This document shows, in pieces, positions 1 through 9,621 of a stretch of DNA of 64,000 bases. This stretch comes from Whalleya microplaca (Eukaryota > Ascomycota > Sordariomycetes > Xylariales > Xylariaceae): positions 1,240,001 through 1,304,000 of the forward strand of contig MU385710.1 of the NCBI GenBank assembly GCA_022497155.1, read 5' to 3'. The position numbers and the translations under genes were made by a program. The notes under the pieces are model-generated. The model did no database searches and was not told where the DNA came from. It saw only the letters and a program-made list of their open reading frames with translations. Within the stretch, counting starts at the first letter, position 1. Each line of letters begins with the position of its first letter.

Positions 1-3000
1 CCGAAACGAAATCGTACACGAAGAATCGAAAACAGCGCGACAACGCCCGAAATAACATAGATCTCCGCTGCCTTCAAGAAGCAGATATCGTTGGAATCAC
101 AACTACAGGCCTTGCACGCAACCTAGATCTCCTCAAAAAGCTACGCTGCAAAGTAATGCTTTGTGAAGAAGCCGGAGAGGTCCTCGAGGCTCACCTTTTG
201 ACTGCTCTCTTGCCGTCCGTCGAGCATGCAATCCTAATTGGAGACCATTTGCAGCTACGACCTCAGATACAGAACTATGAGTTGCACAGCACAAACCCTC
301 GTGGATTACAATTCTCCCTCGATGTTTCGCTTTTTGAAAGGCTTGTCAATCCGCCATATGCAAGCGACGCCAGATTGCCATTCAGTACTCTGGAAACTCA
401 GCGCCGTATGCACCCGGACATTTCTAAGCTGATTCGTGCTACGCTCTATCCCGCTCTGACAGATGGAGAAAACGTTAAGCAATATCCTGGGGTCATGGGA
501 ATGGAGCAGCGTCTGTTTTGGTTTCATCATGAGCACCTGGAAGCTTCTGCCACCTCAGATGCAGTAGACACGTCTCATGTCAATGAGTTCGAGGTCGAAC
601 TTACTACTACACTGGTGTCACACCTCATTCGCCAAGGCTGTTATAATTCTGGAGACATCGCTGTCCTTACCCCCTATCTGGGCCAACTATACCAGCTGCG
701 TCGACGTATGTCAACCCTCTTCGAGATAACTGTTAATGAGCGCGACTTGGAGGATCTACAGTCACTCGAGCGAGATGGACCGAATCTTGAAGATCCATCG
801 CCTTCAAGCCGTCATGATGCTTCCATTATCCATTCTCGGAAGACTACACTCCTAGAAAATGTACGAGTTGCCACAGTCGACAATTTCCAAGGCGAAGAAG
901 CCAAAGTCATCATTATCTCTCTTGTCCGAAGTAACCGACAGAATCGGTGTGGGTTTCTCAGTACATCAAATCGTATCAACGTGTTACTCTCCCGGGCTCA
1001 GCATGGAATGTACATCATCGGCAATTCGTCAACTTACGGTCATGTGGCCATGTGGTCGCAAGTCCTAAGCATGCTCAGAGATGGGGGGAACTTCGGAACT
1101 GAATTTCGTCTCCAATGCCCTCGCCATCCTGATATTCCCATTCTAGCGTCTGACCCGGAACATTTTCTAAGATTATCCCCTGAAGGAGGATGTAACCGTC
1201 GTTGCGACAGACGCTTAGACTGCGGTCATACCTGCATCAGCAGATGTCATTCCGAGGTCCTCCACGGAGCAGTGAAATGTCTCGAACCTTGTCCAAGACC
1301 AAAAAAGGGGTGTGACCACCCATGCAAGCTCGCTTGTGGTGATAAATGTCAGCCACGCTGCAATGTACTGTTGGAAAACATTAATATTACCTTACCATGT
1401 GGCCATACGAAATCAAGCGCACTCTGTTGGGAGACTCAGAGCCCTTCGACCATAGATTGCAACCAAATTGTCAGTAAAGTGGTCCCTGGGTGTAAACACA
1501 CTGTCAAAGCACCATGTCACATCGACGTCAAAGATACTAAATATCGGTGTTCGGCAAGGTGTGATGACCCGCGCCCATGTGGTCATACGTGTAGGAGCCT
1601 TTGCTTTCAATGTAAGCATCGTGAAGAGGGCGAGATTATCGGGGAAAACCATGGTATCTGCAAGCAAATTTGCGATCGCAACTACACTTCTTGTCGCCAC
1701 AGCTGCACTTCAGCTTGCCATGGAGATGTGCCCTGTCGTCCGTGTTCAGCACCATGCGAAGTTCGCTGCAGCCATTCAGTATGCAGCAAGTCGTGTCATG
1801 AGCCATGTGCGCCATGTGCTGAGCAGCATTGTGCTTCCAAATGCCCCCATACGCAGTGCACGATGCCTTGTGCAGCCCCCTGCGACTGGGTACCTTGTTC
1901 GAAGCGATGTGAGAAGGAACTAGACTGTGGACATCAATGCCCCTCTCTTTGCGGAGAAAGTTGCCCAGATGTCAAGTACTGCCAAAAATGTTGTTCTGAA
2001 GATGTCAAAGACAGAGAAGTCGACTTCATCCTTGGCATGTTGTACCATGAGATCGACCTTGATGAAGATCCTTGCATTTTCCCGGATTGTGGCCATTTCC
2101 TAACAAAATCAAATATGGATGGCTTGATGGATATGAAGAGTCATTATGAGATTTCTACTGCTGGGGATCCTATTGCTATCATTGGATCATCTAGTCCATT
2201 CTCCAGTAAGTATCATCTAGAGCCACTTATTGCCCCCTTTGTCCAGATCTATGAACACAAGTTCCGTTCTGGAGCAGATTTGGGATCTAAACTCCCACAA
2301 AACAAACCTACGTCTATTTGAATTGCCCAGAAAGAGCAAATACTGACTCTGGTGCTGCAGTGGATGAAGTCAAAGTCTGTCCAACATGCCGCGGTTCTCT
2401 GCGCAACATTGCTCGTTATGGTAGGATTGTGCGTCGCGCTATCCTTGATGAGACGACAAAGAAGTTCATAACTTGGTCGACTACAGAGTATATCAAACTA
2501 GCAACTAGATTGTTGGATGAGAAGGGAAACCTTGAAAACGCCCCAGTAACAGAGCTGTTGGACATCGACGCTACGAAAAACAAGGGAAGACTTAGTCTAG
2601 CGAAATCACGAGCGATGCAACTGAACGTTATTCGTGACTTCGTGGACCAAAAAAGATACAAGTCCATTTGTTCACTGCAGCAGCAGATCAGTAGCTTTAG
2701 GAATAGAGTGAAACGAGAGGAACAACCGCTCCAACGCGTGGCTGACTTTGTTCAGCATGCAAATCGTCAGCAGAAGACCAAGGGACACTTCGTTTTTGAC
2801 GAGTCAGTGATTCAGGTCAAGGGACAACTACAAGCCGCCGTTCTACTCCTGAAGTGCGAGTCAATTATGTTTCTGGACTTCATTAGACTCTATCGCCAGT
2901 CGAAAAGGAAGATCGAGATGAAGCTTGATTTATCGCAGTATCTCAAGGATTGCGATACACTGATACAATCAGCCGAAGCAACAGACCATCCACGCCAACA

Positions 3001-3499
3001 GGTAGAGGGAAATGTGTATTTCGCGCTTTTCTGCGCCATCTCTCGAACTTTGAATGCCGAGACTACCTTTATATCGAAGGGCTCATCGTCCGCATCTCCC
3101 CAATCCAGATTCGACGCATTGAAGTCTGACGCCATGGCCCATCTTGAAAAGGCTCGCGCTATCATTGCCACCACGCCGTCAACTGCGACCCTTGAACCCG
3201 AAGTCACAGATGCGCAAACGTTCCTGCAAGAGGGCACATTTTACAGCACCGTCTCTGCTGATGAGATGCGCTCCGTGTATAGAGCTATGGCGGCCGAGTT
3301 CTCTGGTACCGGCCACTGGTACACTTGTGAGAACAACCATCCTTTCACTGTTGGCGAGTGCGGCATGCCCATGCAACTTGCGCGATGTCCAGAGTGCGGC
3401 GCCTCCGTGGGGGGGCAGAACCACCGCCCTGCTGGGGGTGTTCGACATGCAACTGAAGTGGAGGAACTAGCTCGCGATGTTGGAAGATTGCAGATATAG
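1..3499 (+). CDS. ZNFX1/NFX1-type zinc-finger SF1 RNA helicase, 5' end outside the window
   Basis: Exons 3..2205 and 2361..3499, reading straight from the window edge; the 155-nt intron (GTAAGT...CTGCAG) removes a stop at 2319 and joins the frames. The visible part starts just before helicase motif II (CEEAGEVLEAH), followed by motif III (GDHLQLRP), then motifs V/VI (VDNFQGEEAKVI, NRINVLLSRA). A long Cys/His array of NFX1-type fingers covers about 1185-2000 (CGHxC...C pattern). The C-terminal end (about 3310-3440) has an RZ-type finger, WYTCENNHPF...CPECG. Family members unwind RNA and act in RNA surveillance or small-RNA-directed silencing; S. pombe Hrr1 is a related helicase in the RNA-directed RNA polymerase complex. 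A silencing role here is inference. The Walker A half lies upstream of the window. An ATG at 156 is internal, not the start. Confidence 0.93.
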
Positions 3500-5314
3500 G
3501 TGACATTATCAAGGGCAATTGGCCGATCAGTGGTAGTTGCATTCGCCGGTCTCATTAGCCATCCTTTTATTCTCACGTCAGCCACAGCTACCACGAACCA
3601 ACATTGTGACATAAAATCGTACAATGAGTTCGGCAAATTGAAAACATCTACTATTACGTCAGGGGTATGTAGAGTATGTTGGTAAAGGTACTGCTTGCTG
3701 CCAAACCAACATTTGCTCAACTTGCATCCTACTCAGTGCTCATTTATTCACGATCGCCTTCGGAAATTGGAAACGCCTCCAACGTCAGACGGTTTAGTGA
3801 TGGCGATATCGGAGAACACCAGCTTATGGTTCGTACGGAATTCATGAATCTCCGTCATGTATTTGGCCTTGAGGCCGGCGGCGAAGATAGACTAGTAACG
3901 CTGACAAAATATAAACTTGAAATAATTCTGCTCTTGGGCAGCTTGTGTACGATACCTCAGCTTACTAAATGACTAGATTGACTAGCAGCAACGGTATTTC
4001 AGTGCTTCTTTTTGGCACAGGTGTAGTTCTGTATATCGTGGATGAATATAGTATGACAATGAAAGTACCAAAAGTCGAGCTCAAGGCGGATAACAACCCT
4101 TGCAGGGAATCGAAGTTTTCCACTCACCGAGAACAAATGTGCATTGCATGTCCACTTGCATATTGTAGGCAAGGCTCTAGATCCATGATACTGTTATAAC
4201 TCCAACTACCTATGTACCTAATATCGCCAATATTCATGCATGGTTGATCTAGCTTCGACTCTTGGACCTTCCTAGTATTATCTACCTAGGTATGCACTTG
4301 GGACTGTAAATATGTGTCTGTATGACCGCCAGTTGGGGGCCATGCAACTATAGTTGGAGACCTGACATCCCTTTGCTATTTTATTGGTTAATGGGTATAA
4401 GCTCTAACCAGGCTCTGCATTGGCTGAAAGATATTGGAGGGGGTTCCCTAATCTTGGGTCTCTGGGACTGGCCATCGGCCTCACATGTGCGAGGCTTAGA
4501 CGTTGCCTAGACCTTCTAGATGACACCATCGATTTGCCTGGTTATCTGTGAGAGTTGCGTAGGCTTGATTAATTGTGTAATCTATTCAGCGATTTGCAGC
4601 TCTTTTCCCGCAAGAGCGCACAGCATGCTGTACGATGACCCATATGGCTCCTTTGAAACCAAAGCCTTGCTCCTAGAGTCTATATACTGCCCATGATAGG
4701 ACTATACAGGTGGAGACTATAACGTTACACAGCAGAGGATGTCACCTTAAACAAGGCTCGATCATATGGTAACACATCCACACATGCTTTAGTACGGGCC
4801 GAGAGCCTTGGAATCAAAAGAGCTGCCGTAAAACCCCACGAATATGCATCGGCAGAGGCGACTAGTTGATTTGCGCGAAATAGTTGGAAATAAAAGGTGC
4901 GTCTCTGTGGAGGGGGCTCCGGCACAGAAGACTGGTTCGCCTACTGGCCTCAATGCTGCCCAGCCAATCTGACCGTAGTACGAGCAGGCAAGTACCATGT
5001 GACGGTGTAATGGTTTCGCCGCAGCCTGCCTGCAGCCTGCAGCAAGACAAACGAGGCCTAGAAAAGCAAGAAAGTTATCGTATACGATCATGCCACGACG
5101 ATGATGCTCTGCGTCGGTGAATCCTATAGCTAGGACCGGACTGTCTTGCAACATCAGAGTGAGACAAGATCGAAAATGTCCTTCGGGCAGAGAGCTCTAT
5201 TTAGATAGCACTTCTCGCACTGGCGGTTCACTACATGTAGCCTAGCCATCAGTTCTCTCCCCCCTCCTCGCCCACCTTGCAACTAGCCGTGTCCACACAC
5301 AAATAGTCGACATA
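3500..5314. other. intergenic region
   Basis: 1.8 kb between the helicase stop and the next ORF. Only short frames without recognisable domains and no tRNA-like structure were seen. The last 60 bases before 5315 are pyrimidine-rich (CTCTCCCCCCTCC), as expected for a fungal promoter and leader. Confidence 0.6.
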
Positions 5315-6106
5315 ATGGCGGAGGCTTATTGTGCTTGTACCGTTGCCAACCTTGAGGGGCTCAAAGGGATCGAGCTCCCCACCGGCGATGGGTTGAGACC
5401 AACCTTAGAAGCACTGGACAAGCGCACCAGGAAGCTTGAAAACACAGAGCACATCACGCCGCCGCCGCCAATGCTAGATCCGACCTGGGACTCCCTCACA
5501 TGGCGCATCTGCCGGCTAGCACGCCGGCCGTCTCTACGTTCTATCCCTAGGTTCACTCCCCCAAACATACAGGCTTCGCTTTCGCTCCTGAAATGCGCGA
5601 TAGCAAGTATCGCCGCCCCTGTCCCGTTCGTCTTTCCTGAAAAGGAAGAGCTCGAGGAGACGGAGGTGTTGGCTCTCGCCGCGCAGTGGCTCTGCCATGT
5701 CACAGGACATCGTGGTATCAGAATCCACAACATGGTTCTTGAAATAGAGCCTATTTACTCTCTGGCAGTAGACCTGTCCCTCGAGGGAGAGACCCGGATC
5801 CCGGGTCTGGGTCTGAACCCAGCTCTGGGCATGGGTCGGAGGCCCGCTGCCAATGTGCCTCCAGCAGTGTTTCCGCCTCCTCCTCCTAGGGTGGCATGCT
5901 GTGGTTGTTGTGCATGCTCGTGTCATAGTAAGAAGCCGTCGAAGACATGCGCTTCGAGCATAAATTCCGATTCGAGCTGGCGGGATCGTCGTGAGCGGGC
6001 CGCAAGGTGTTCAGTTGTTGGGTGGTTCAAGAAGCTGGCTTTCTGGCGACGGAAACGGATCATCGATGATTCCTCATCGACATCTGACACGATTTTCAGC
6101 CGTTAG
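5315..6106 (+). CDS. hypothetical protein, 263 aa, Cys-rich basic C-terminus
   Basis: Single-exon ORF starting at an ATG in the context CATAATGG after a CT-rich leader. I do not recognise the family. The N-terminal half (about residues 20-170) looks globular: a Pro run PPPP near residue 50, then mixed helices rich in Leu, Ala and Glu. Residues about 190-210 hold a Cys cluster, ACCGCCACSCHS, following a poly-Pro stretch. The tail is strongly basic (RRERAAR, FWRRKR). The Cys cluster could bind metal or be palmitoylated; both are guesses. Length, ATG context and amino-acid composition favour a real gene, but antisense frames of 130-135 aa are also open here, so the GC-rich composition inflates ORF lengths. 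Confidence 0.6.
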   Translation: MAEAYCACTVANLEGLKGIELPTGDGLRPTLEALDKRTRKLENTEHITPPPPMLDPTWDSLTWRICRLARRPSLRSIPRFTPPNIQASLSLLKCAIASIAAPVPFVFPEKEELEETEVLALAAQWLCHVTGHRGIRIHNMVLEIEPIYSLAVDLSLEGETRIPGLGLNPALGMGRRPAANVPPAVFPPPPPRVACCGCCACSCHSKKPSKTCASSINSDSSWRDRRERAARCSVVGWFKKLAFWRRKRIIDDSSSTSDTIFSR

Positions 6107-7647
6107 CTGCGGCAGACGTGATCAAGATGTCGTACCCTGGATGTAGGAAGCAGCTGGTCCTAAGGGGCATCGGTATTTGGCGATATACATATACGATTGT
6201 ACCTTTTCTTAACCTTGATTATAATCTAGGAGCAAATAAAAGTGCTTTAGAGACGGTATCAATCATATACGCCAGATGATGAGCTAGTGTATACACATTA
6301 TCACACGAGATACCTTGTTCTTATTCATCGGTCTAGTACTTTCCATTATACTGTGAAGGCCTTACTCTATAGTAGGTTCTGTCGCCCATCAATGAGATTT
6401 CAGTAGATAGGTGGCTCGGAAGGTAGCTGTTGAAAGGTGGGAGACCGCATGCGGCTTTCCTTTGCCATCATGGGCTTAGAACAAGGGGACCTAGGACCTA
6501 GGTGGTTCTCTATCAAAAAATGACGAGCATACCACTGCCATGAGCTACTGGCTTTACAACAAGAGGGCTAACGTCCAGGTGAAGTGAAGTCTGTTGTCGA
6601 TACTTTAAGGATCCTGACCACCGAGTCCGTTCAAGGCCTCCGTGAGACCACATAATGCTCATTCCTCTAAGGCTCGAAAGGCTCGAGAGTGTTGCCCTCA
6701 CATACTGATAACCTGGACGACGAAGGACATATTTGATTAGTCGCATTCATACACAAATAGAAACAATAGCTCTCGCCCTGTGGAAAGCATTGTAGGCCTG
6801 TTCCCTGTCACTAGGTAATTCCGCGGTACCAATTACGGGCTCTGTCCGATATTCGATTGGTAGAGCGAACGTTGACTGCGCTGATAGTCAAGGAATATTC
6901 GATATGGCGGTGCGCCTTCAAGCCAAAAGACTTCATTGATCACGATTGCCGATAGTTCGTATTGTTTGCTCGAACTATTTCGCTTTCATATATCTAGCCT
7001 CGTGGGGGTACCCTGGTGTTTGCTCCTTAAATAGAAGATTTAGCTTCTCTAGGTCCAAAAAGCCAACCGAGCCTTACACGGGTGACCGTAGGATTCGAAT
7101 GAACATGAGGGGACTACCCGTAATCGATGGTCTGTCGCGGGCGCGTAATTTCGCGGTGCGCCACAGCTGAAAACACCTCAAGTGTCAGGGGCCGTGTTGG
7201 CGTTGGCCATCTCGGATACTGAAGGCGAACGACAGGGCTGGCGGCATCGCCCCCGCGGACTAATGCACTAGGCCTCTTCATACAAACATCACTCGCGAGG
7301 CGACGCTTGCCATGGCGTCGGCAATCTCTCGATTCAAAGTCCTTGAAGAAAGATTACCGGAACCGAGTCGCACAAGGTGGTTGGTTGGGTGCGGGAGCTC
7401 ATTTAATATATCAGGCCATGCTGAGCGACCACCGTGAGCTTCGTGAGAAGTTTCAGCCTTCCCCCTTTTTCTCATGTGTGCAACAGTCATGAAACAGTGA
7501 GGCATACTTGATTTCATAAAAGTAACAGAGACACCTCTAGACTGAAATACACTGGTTGCTGCCGCAGCCGTTGCATTACGACTAAGACCAGAAGTGGAGA
7601 GAGGCACTTGCACAGCATAGCCCACGATCTCAATATCAGCAACAAGA
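6107..7647. other. intergenic region
   Basis: 1.5 kb with only short unrelated frames. A 185-codon frame on the minus strand at 7278-7835 overlaps the next gene antisense and has no recognisable domain. Nothing further is supported. Confidence 0.55.
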
Positions 7648-8622
7648 ATGAGGAGCCTGCGCCTAATAGCGCTGGTCTCCAGAATCTTAGTGCAGGCACA
7701 GACGAGCGGCGCTCTGAACAACGACTTCTCGGCGTATCCGACGGGGTCGCAGCAATGTCTGTACGACGCGGCGGACCAGAGCAAGTGCACAGGCAACACG
7801 GGCCATGAATTGAACATGTGTCTCTGTACGAACACGGGCGACTTCGTCTATAACACAGCCCGGTGTGTCGCGGTCCAGAGCAGTGGCGACCTACTCACCG
7901 TATACGACCGTCTTGTGACCAACTGCGGGGGCACCGGCGACGACCTCACCATAAAGGACAGCGACTTCATGGCGCAGGCCGCGGAGGCCATCTCCCCGAC
8001 GATAATAGCATCGACGACACCGTCATCTTCCTCTACGACTTCGTCGGCGAGCTCGACGCTGTCATCATCAGTAACCTCACCAACAACCTCGACAACAACC
8101 TCACCAGCAGCAGCATCACTATCATCATCACCAACCCCAACCCCAACCCCAGCCCCACCGCCAGGAGGCCTATCCTCAGGCGCCAAAATCGGCATCGGGG
8201 TCGGGATCAGCTTCGGCGCGATCGTGCTCGCGCTGCTCGCCTGGTTCATCTGGGCGTACTCGCGGCGGCGCCAATCCGCGCCGCCGCCGCCACTCCCGAC
8301 GACGACGGGCGTGGGCGGAGACTCCATTCCGCCGCCGGGGTACTACGTAGTGAAGCAGGAGGAGGAGGACCAGGACCAGGACCAGGACAAGGACAAGGGC
8401 ACGCCGGGCGTGCCGTCGGTAGCGGAGCTGGACGATTCGTCGCCGACGATTCAGCAGTGGTCCCCTTCGTCTGTGCCCGCGCCTGCGCCCGCGCCTGCGC
8501 CCGTGCCTGCGCCTGCGCCCGTGCCTGCGCCTGCGCCCGTGCCTGCGCCTGCGCCCGTGCCTGCGCCTGCGCCCGTGGAGCTACCGGCCGAGGGCCCTGG
8601 GGGCGGTGGTGGTCTTGGATAG
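7648..8622 (+). CDS. single-pass membrane protein with Cys-rich ectodomain and Pro-Ala repeat tail
   Basis: Single exon, 324 aa. The N-terminus has a hydrophobic signal-like segment (residues about 4-16). Next comes a Cys-containing ectodomain (about 37-97; CLYDAADQSKC, MCLCTNTGDF, NCGG), then a Ser/Thr-rich stalk (about 112-160), probably O-mannosylated. A membrane helix (about 183-205, IGIGVGISFGAIVLALLAWF) is followed by RRR, giving an outside-in topology. The cytoplasmic tail is acidic (EEEDQDQDQDKDK) and ends in PAPAPV repeats encoded by an 18-bp tandem repeat. The layout resembles fungal cell-surface sensors of the Wsc/Mid2 type, but it lacks an identifiable WSC domain. Function unknown; a wall-sensing role is inference. 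A second frame is open through most of the gene but is low complexity. Confidence 0.75.
   Translation: MRSLRLIALVSRILVQAQTSGALNNDFSAYPTGSQQCLYDAADQSKCTGNTGHELNMCLCTNTGDFVYNTARCVAVQSSGDLLTVYDRLVTNCGGTGDDLTIKDSDFMAQAAEAISPTIIASTTPSSSSTTSSASSTLSSSVTSPTTSTTTSPAAASLSSSPTPTPTPAPPPGGLSSGAKIGIGVGISFGAIVLALLAWFIWAYSRRRQSAPPPPLPTTTGVGGDSIPPPGYYVVKQEEEDQDQDQDKDKGTPGVPSVAELDDSSPTIQQWSPSSVPAPAPAPAPVPAPAPVPAPAPVPAPAPVPAPAPVELPAEGPGGGGGLG
8475..8577 (+). repeat. 18-bp coding minisatellite (Pro-Ala-Val)
   Basis: About five tandem copies of an 18-bp unit, GTGCCTGCGCCTGCGCCC, sit in frame in the tail of the membrane protein and encode PAPAPV steps. Copies are almost identical, which indicates recent expansion or slippage. 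Copy number should vary between strains (inference). Confidence 0.9.
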
Positions 8623-9621
8623 CTGCCTAGGTCTGTCATATGTGAGGGTAAGCCGAAGAGCTGATACCTTTTTGCGTTACGTGGAGGGGATATATAGGTC
8701 CTACGAACAATATCTGACTAAGACGAGTGAGAGCGAGGCTCCTTCGGTGATTGGTTAATGTGTAGCAATATGGACGATGAATGATCGATAATGAAACATT
8801 TTCGCTTGTAAGGTAAAACAAGGGTATAAACATAACATTGAGGCGGTGTGTCTGGTGTCACCGATATGAGGATTCGAAGTTCTAATATATTGAATATTTC
8901 CCAGACCAGAATCGTATCCTATGAGGCGTGATGACCAAATTCATCGACTTCAGTTTATTGGTGACTCCTGAATACCAACTGTATTACAACCTAGGTTATG
9001 TTGTCTTCTAATGGCATGTCAAGGGCTCCAGCATCTGCTGTGCATGCCGAGCTTATGCCAGGTTTGTCTCTAAATACTCTCAGACATGTTGCTCTAGGTA
9101 AGACCACTGTAAATGGCATAGAAAAAATAGTAGATATGCATCCAATGTATGCCCGCGACGAGTCCAAAAATTCCAGTCGTGGGATTGTGTATATACTTTA
9201 TTCGGAATATCTAATGCCATGACCTGCATTCCAATCGGTCATCAAGCCTTACTCTAGTATGGGCATCATAAGGTAGTAAGAACAATACGCCGACATTTAG
9301 TAGAGCAAGGGGCTGTACCGGCAATCCAAGGAGGGTAAGCAGTGCCCAATCATACAAAGCTCTTGTTGCCAGCCAATTCGAGCCAAAACTCCACCCATGA
9401 AGCCAGTGATGATGATATGCGTATCTGCCTAGTTTTCCAGTCGTGGTCATCCATTGCGTGATAGTAAAAGAAAACCATCTCGCAAGACAGAAGTAGTTTG
9501 GGTATGAATAAATTCGACACTGCAAGAACTGGAGGGTAAGTATCATACAGACGGAGAAACTATTGCGTGCAGGTATAGAGCAGCTCTAGTCGAAAGTGCA
9601 GGTGAAGAAGTCAACTGGTAA
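8623..9621. other. intergenic region, convergent 3' ends
   Basis: About 1 kb between the stop of the membrane-protein gene (plus) and the stop of the ankyrin gene (minus). A 111-codon frame at 9211-9546 (minus) directly downstream of the ankyrin stop has no recognisable domain and is treated as 3' flanking sequence. Confidence 0.55.

Noticed and set aside
2318..3499. Separate gene starting near 2318
   Set aside because: Begins with TTG, lacks an ATG in place, and joins the helicase through a 155-nt intron with matching phase and a continuous family pattern.
7863..8630. 255-codon plus-strand frame inside the membrane-protein gene
   Set aside because: Low-complexity Arg/Ala/Cys translation of the same GC-rich repeats; the other frame has signal, stalk and membrane segments in logical order.
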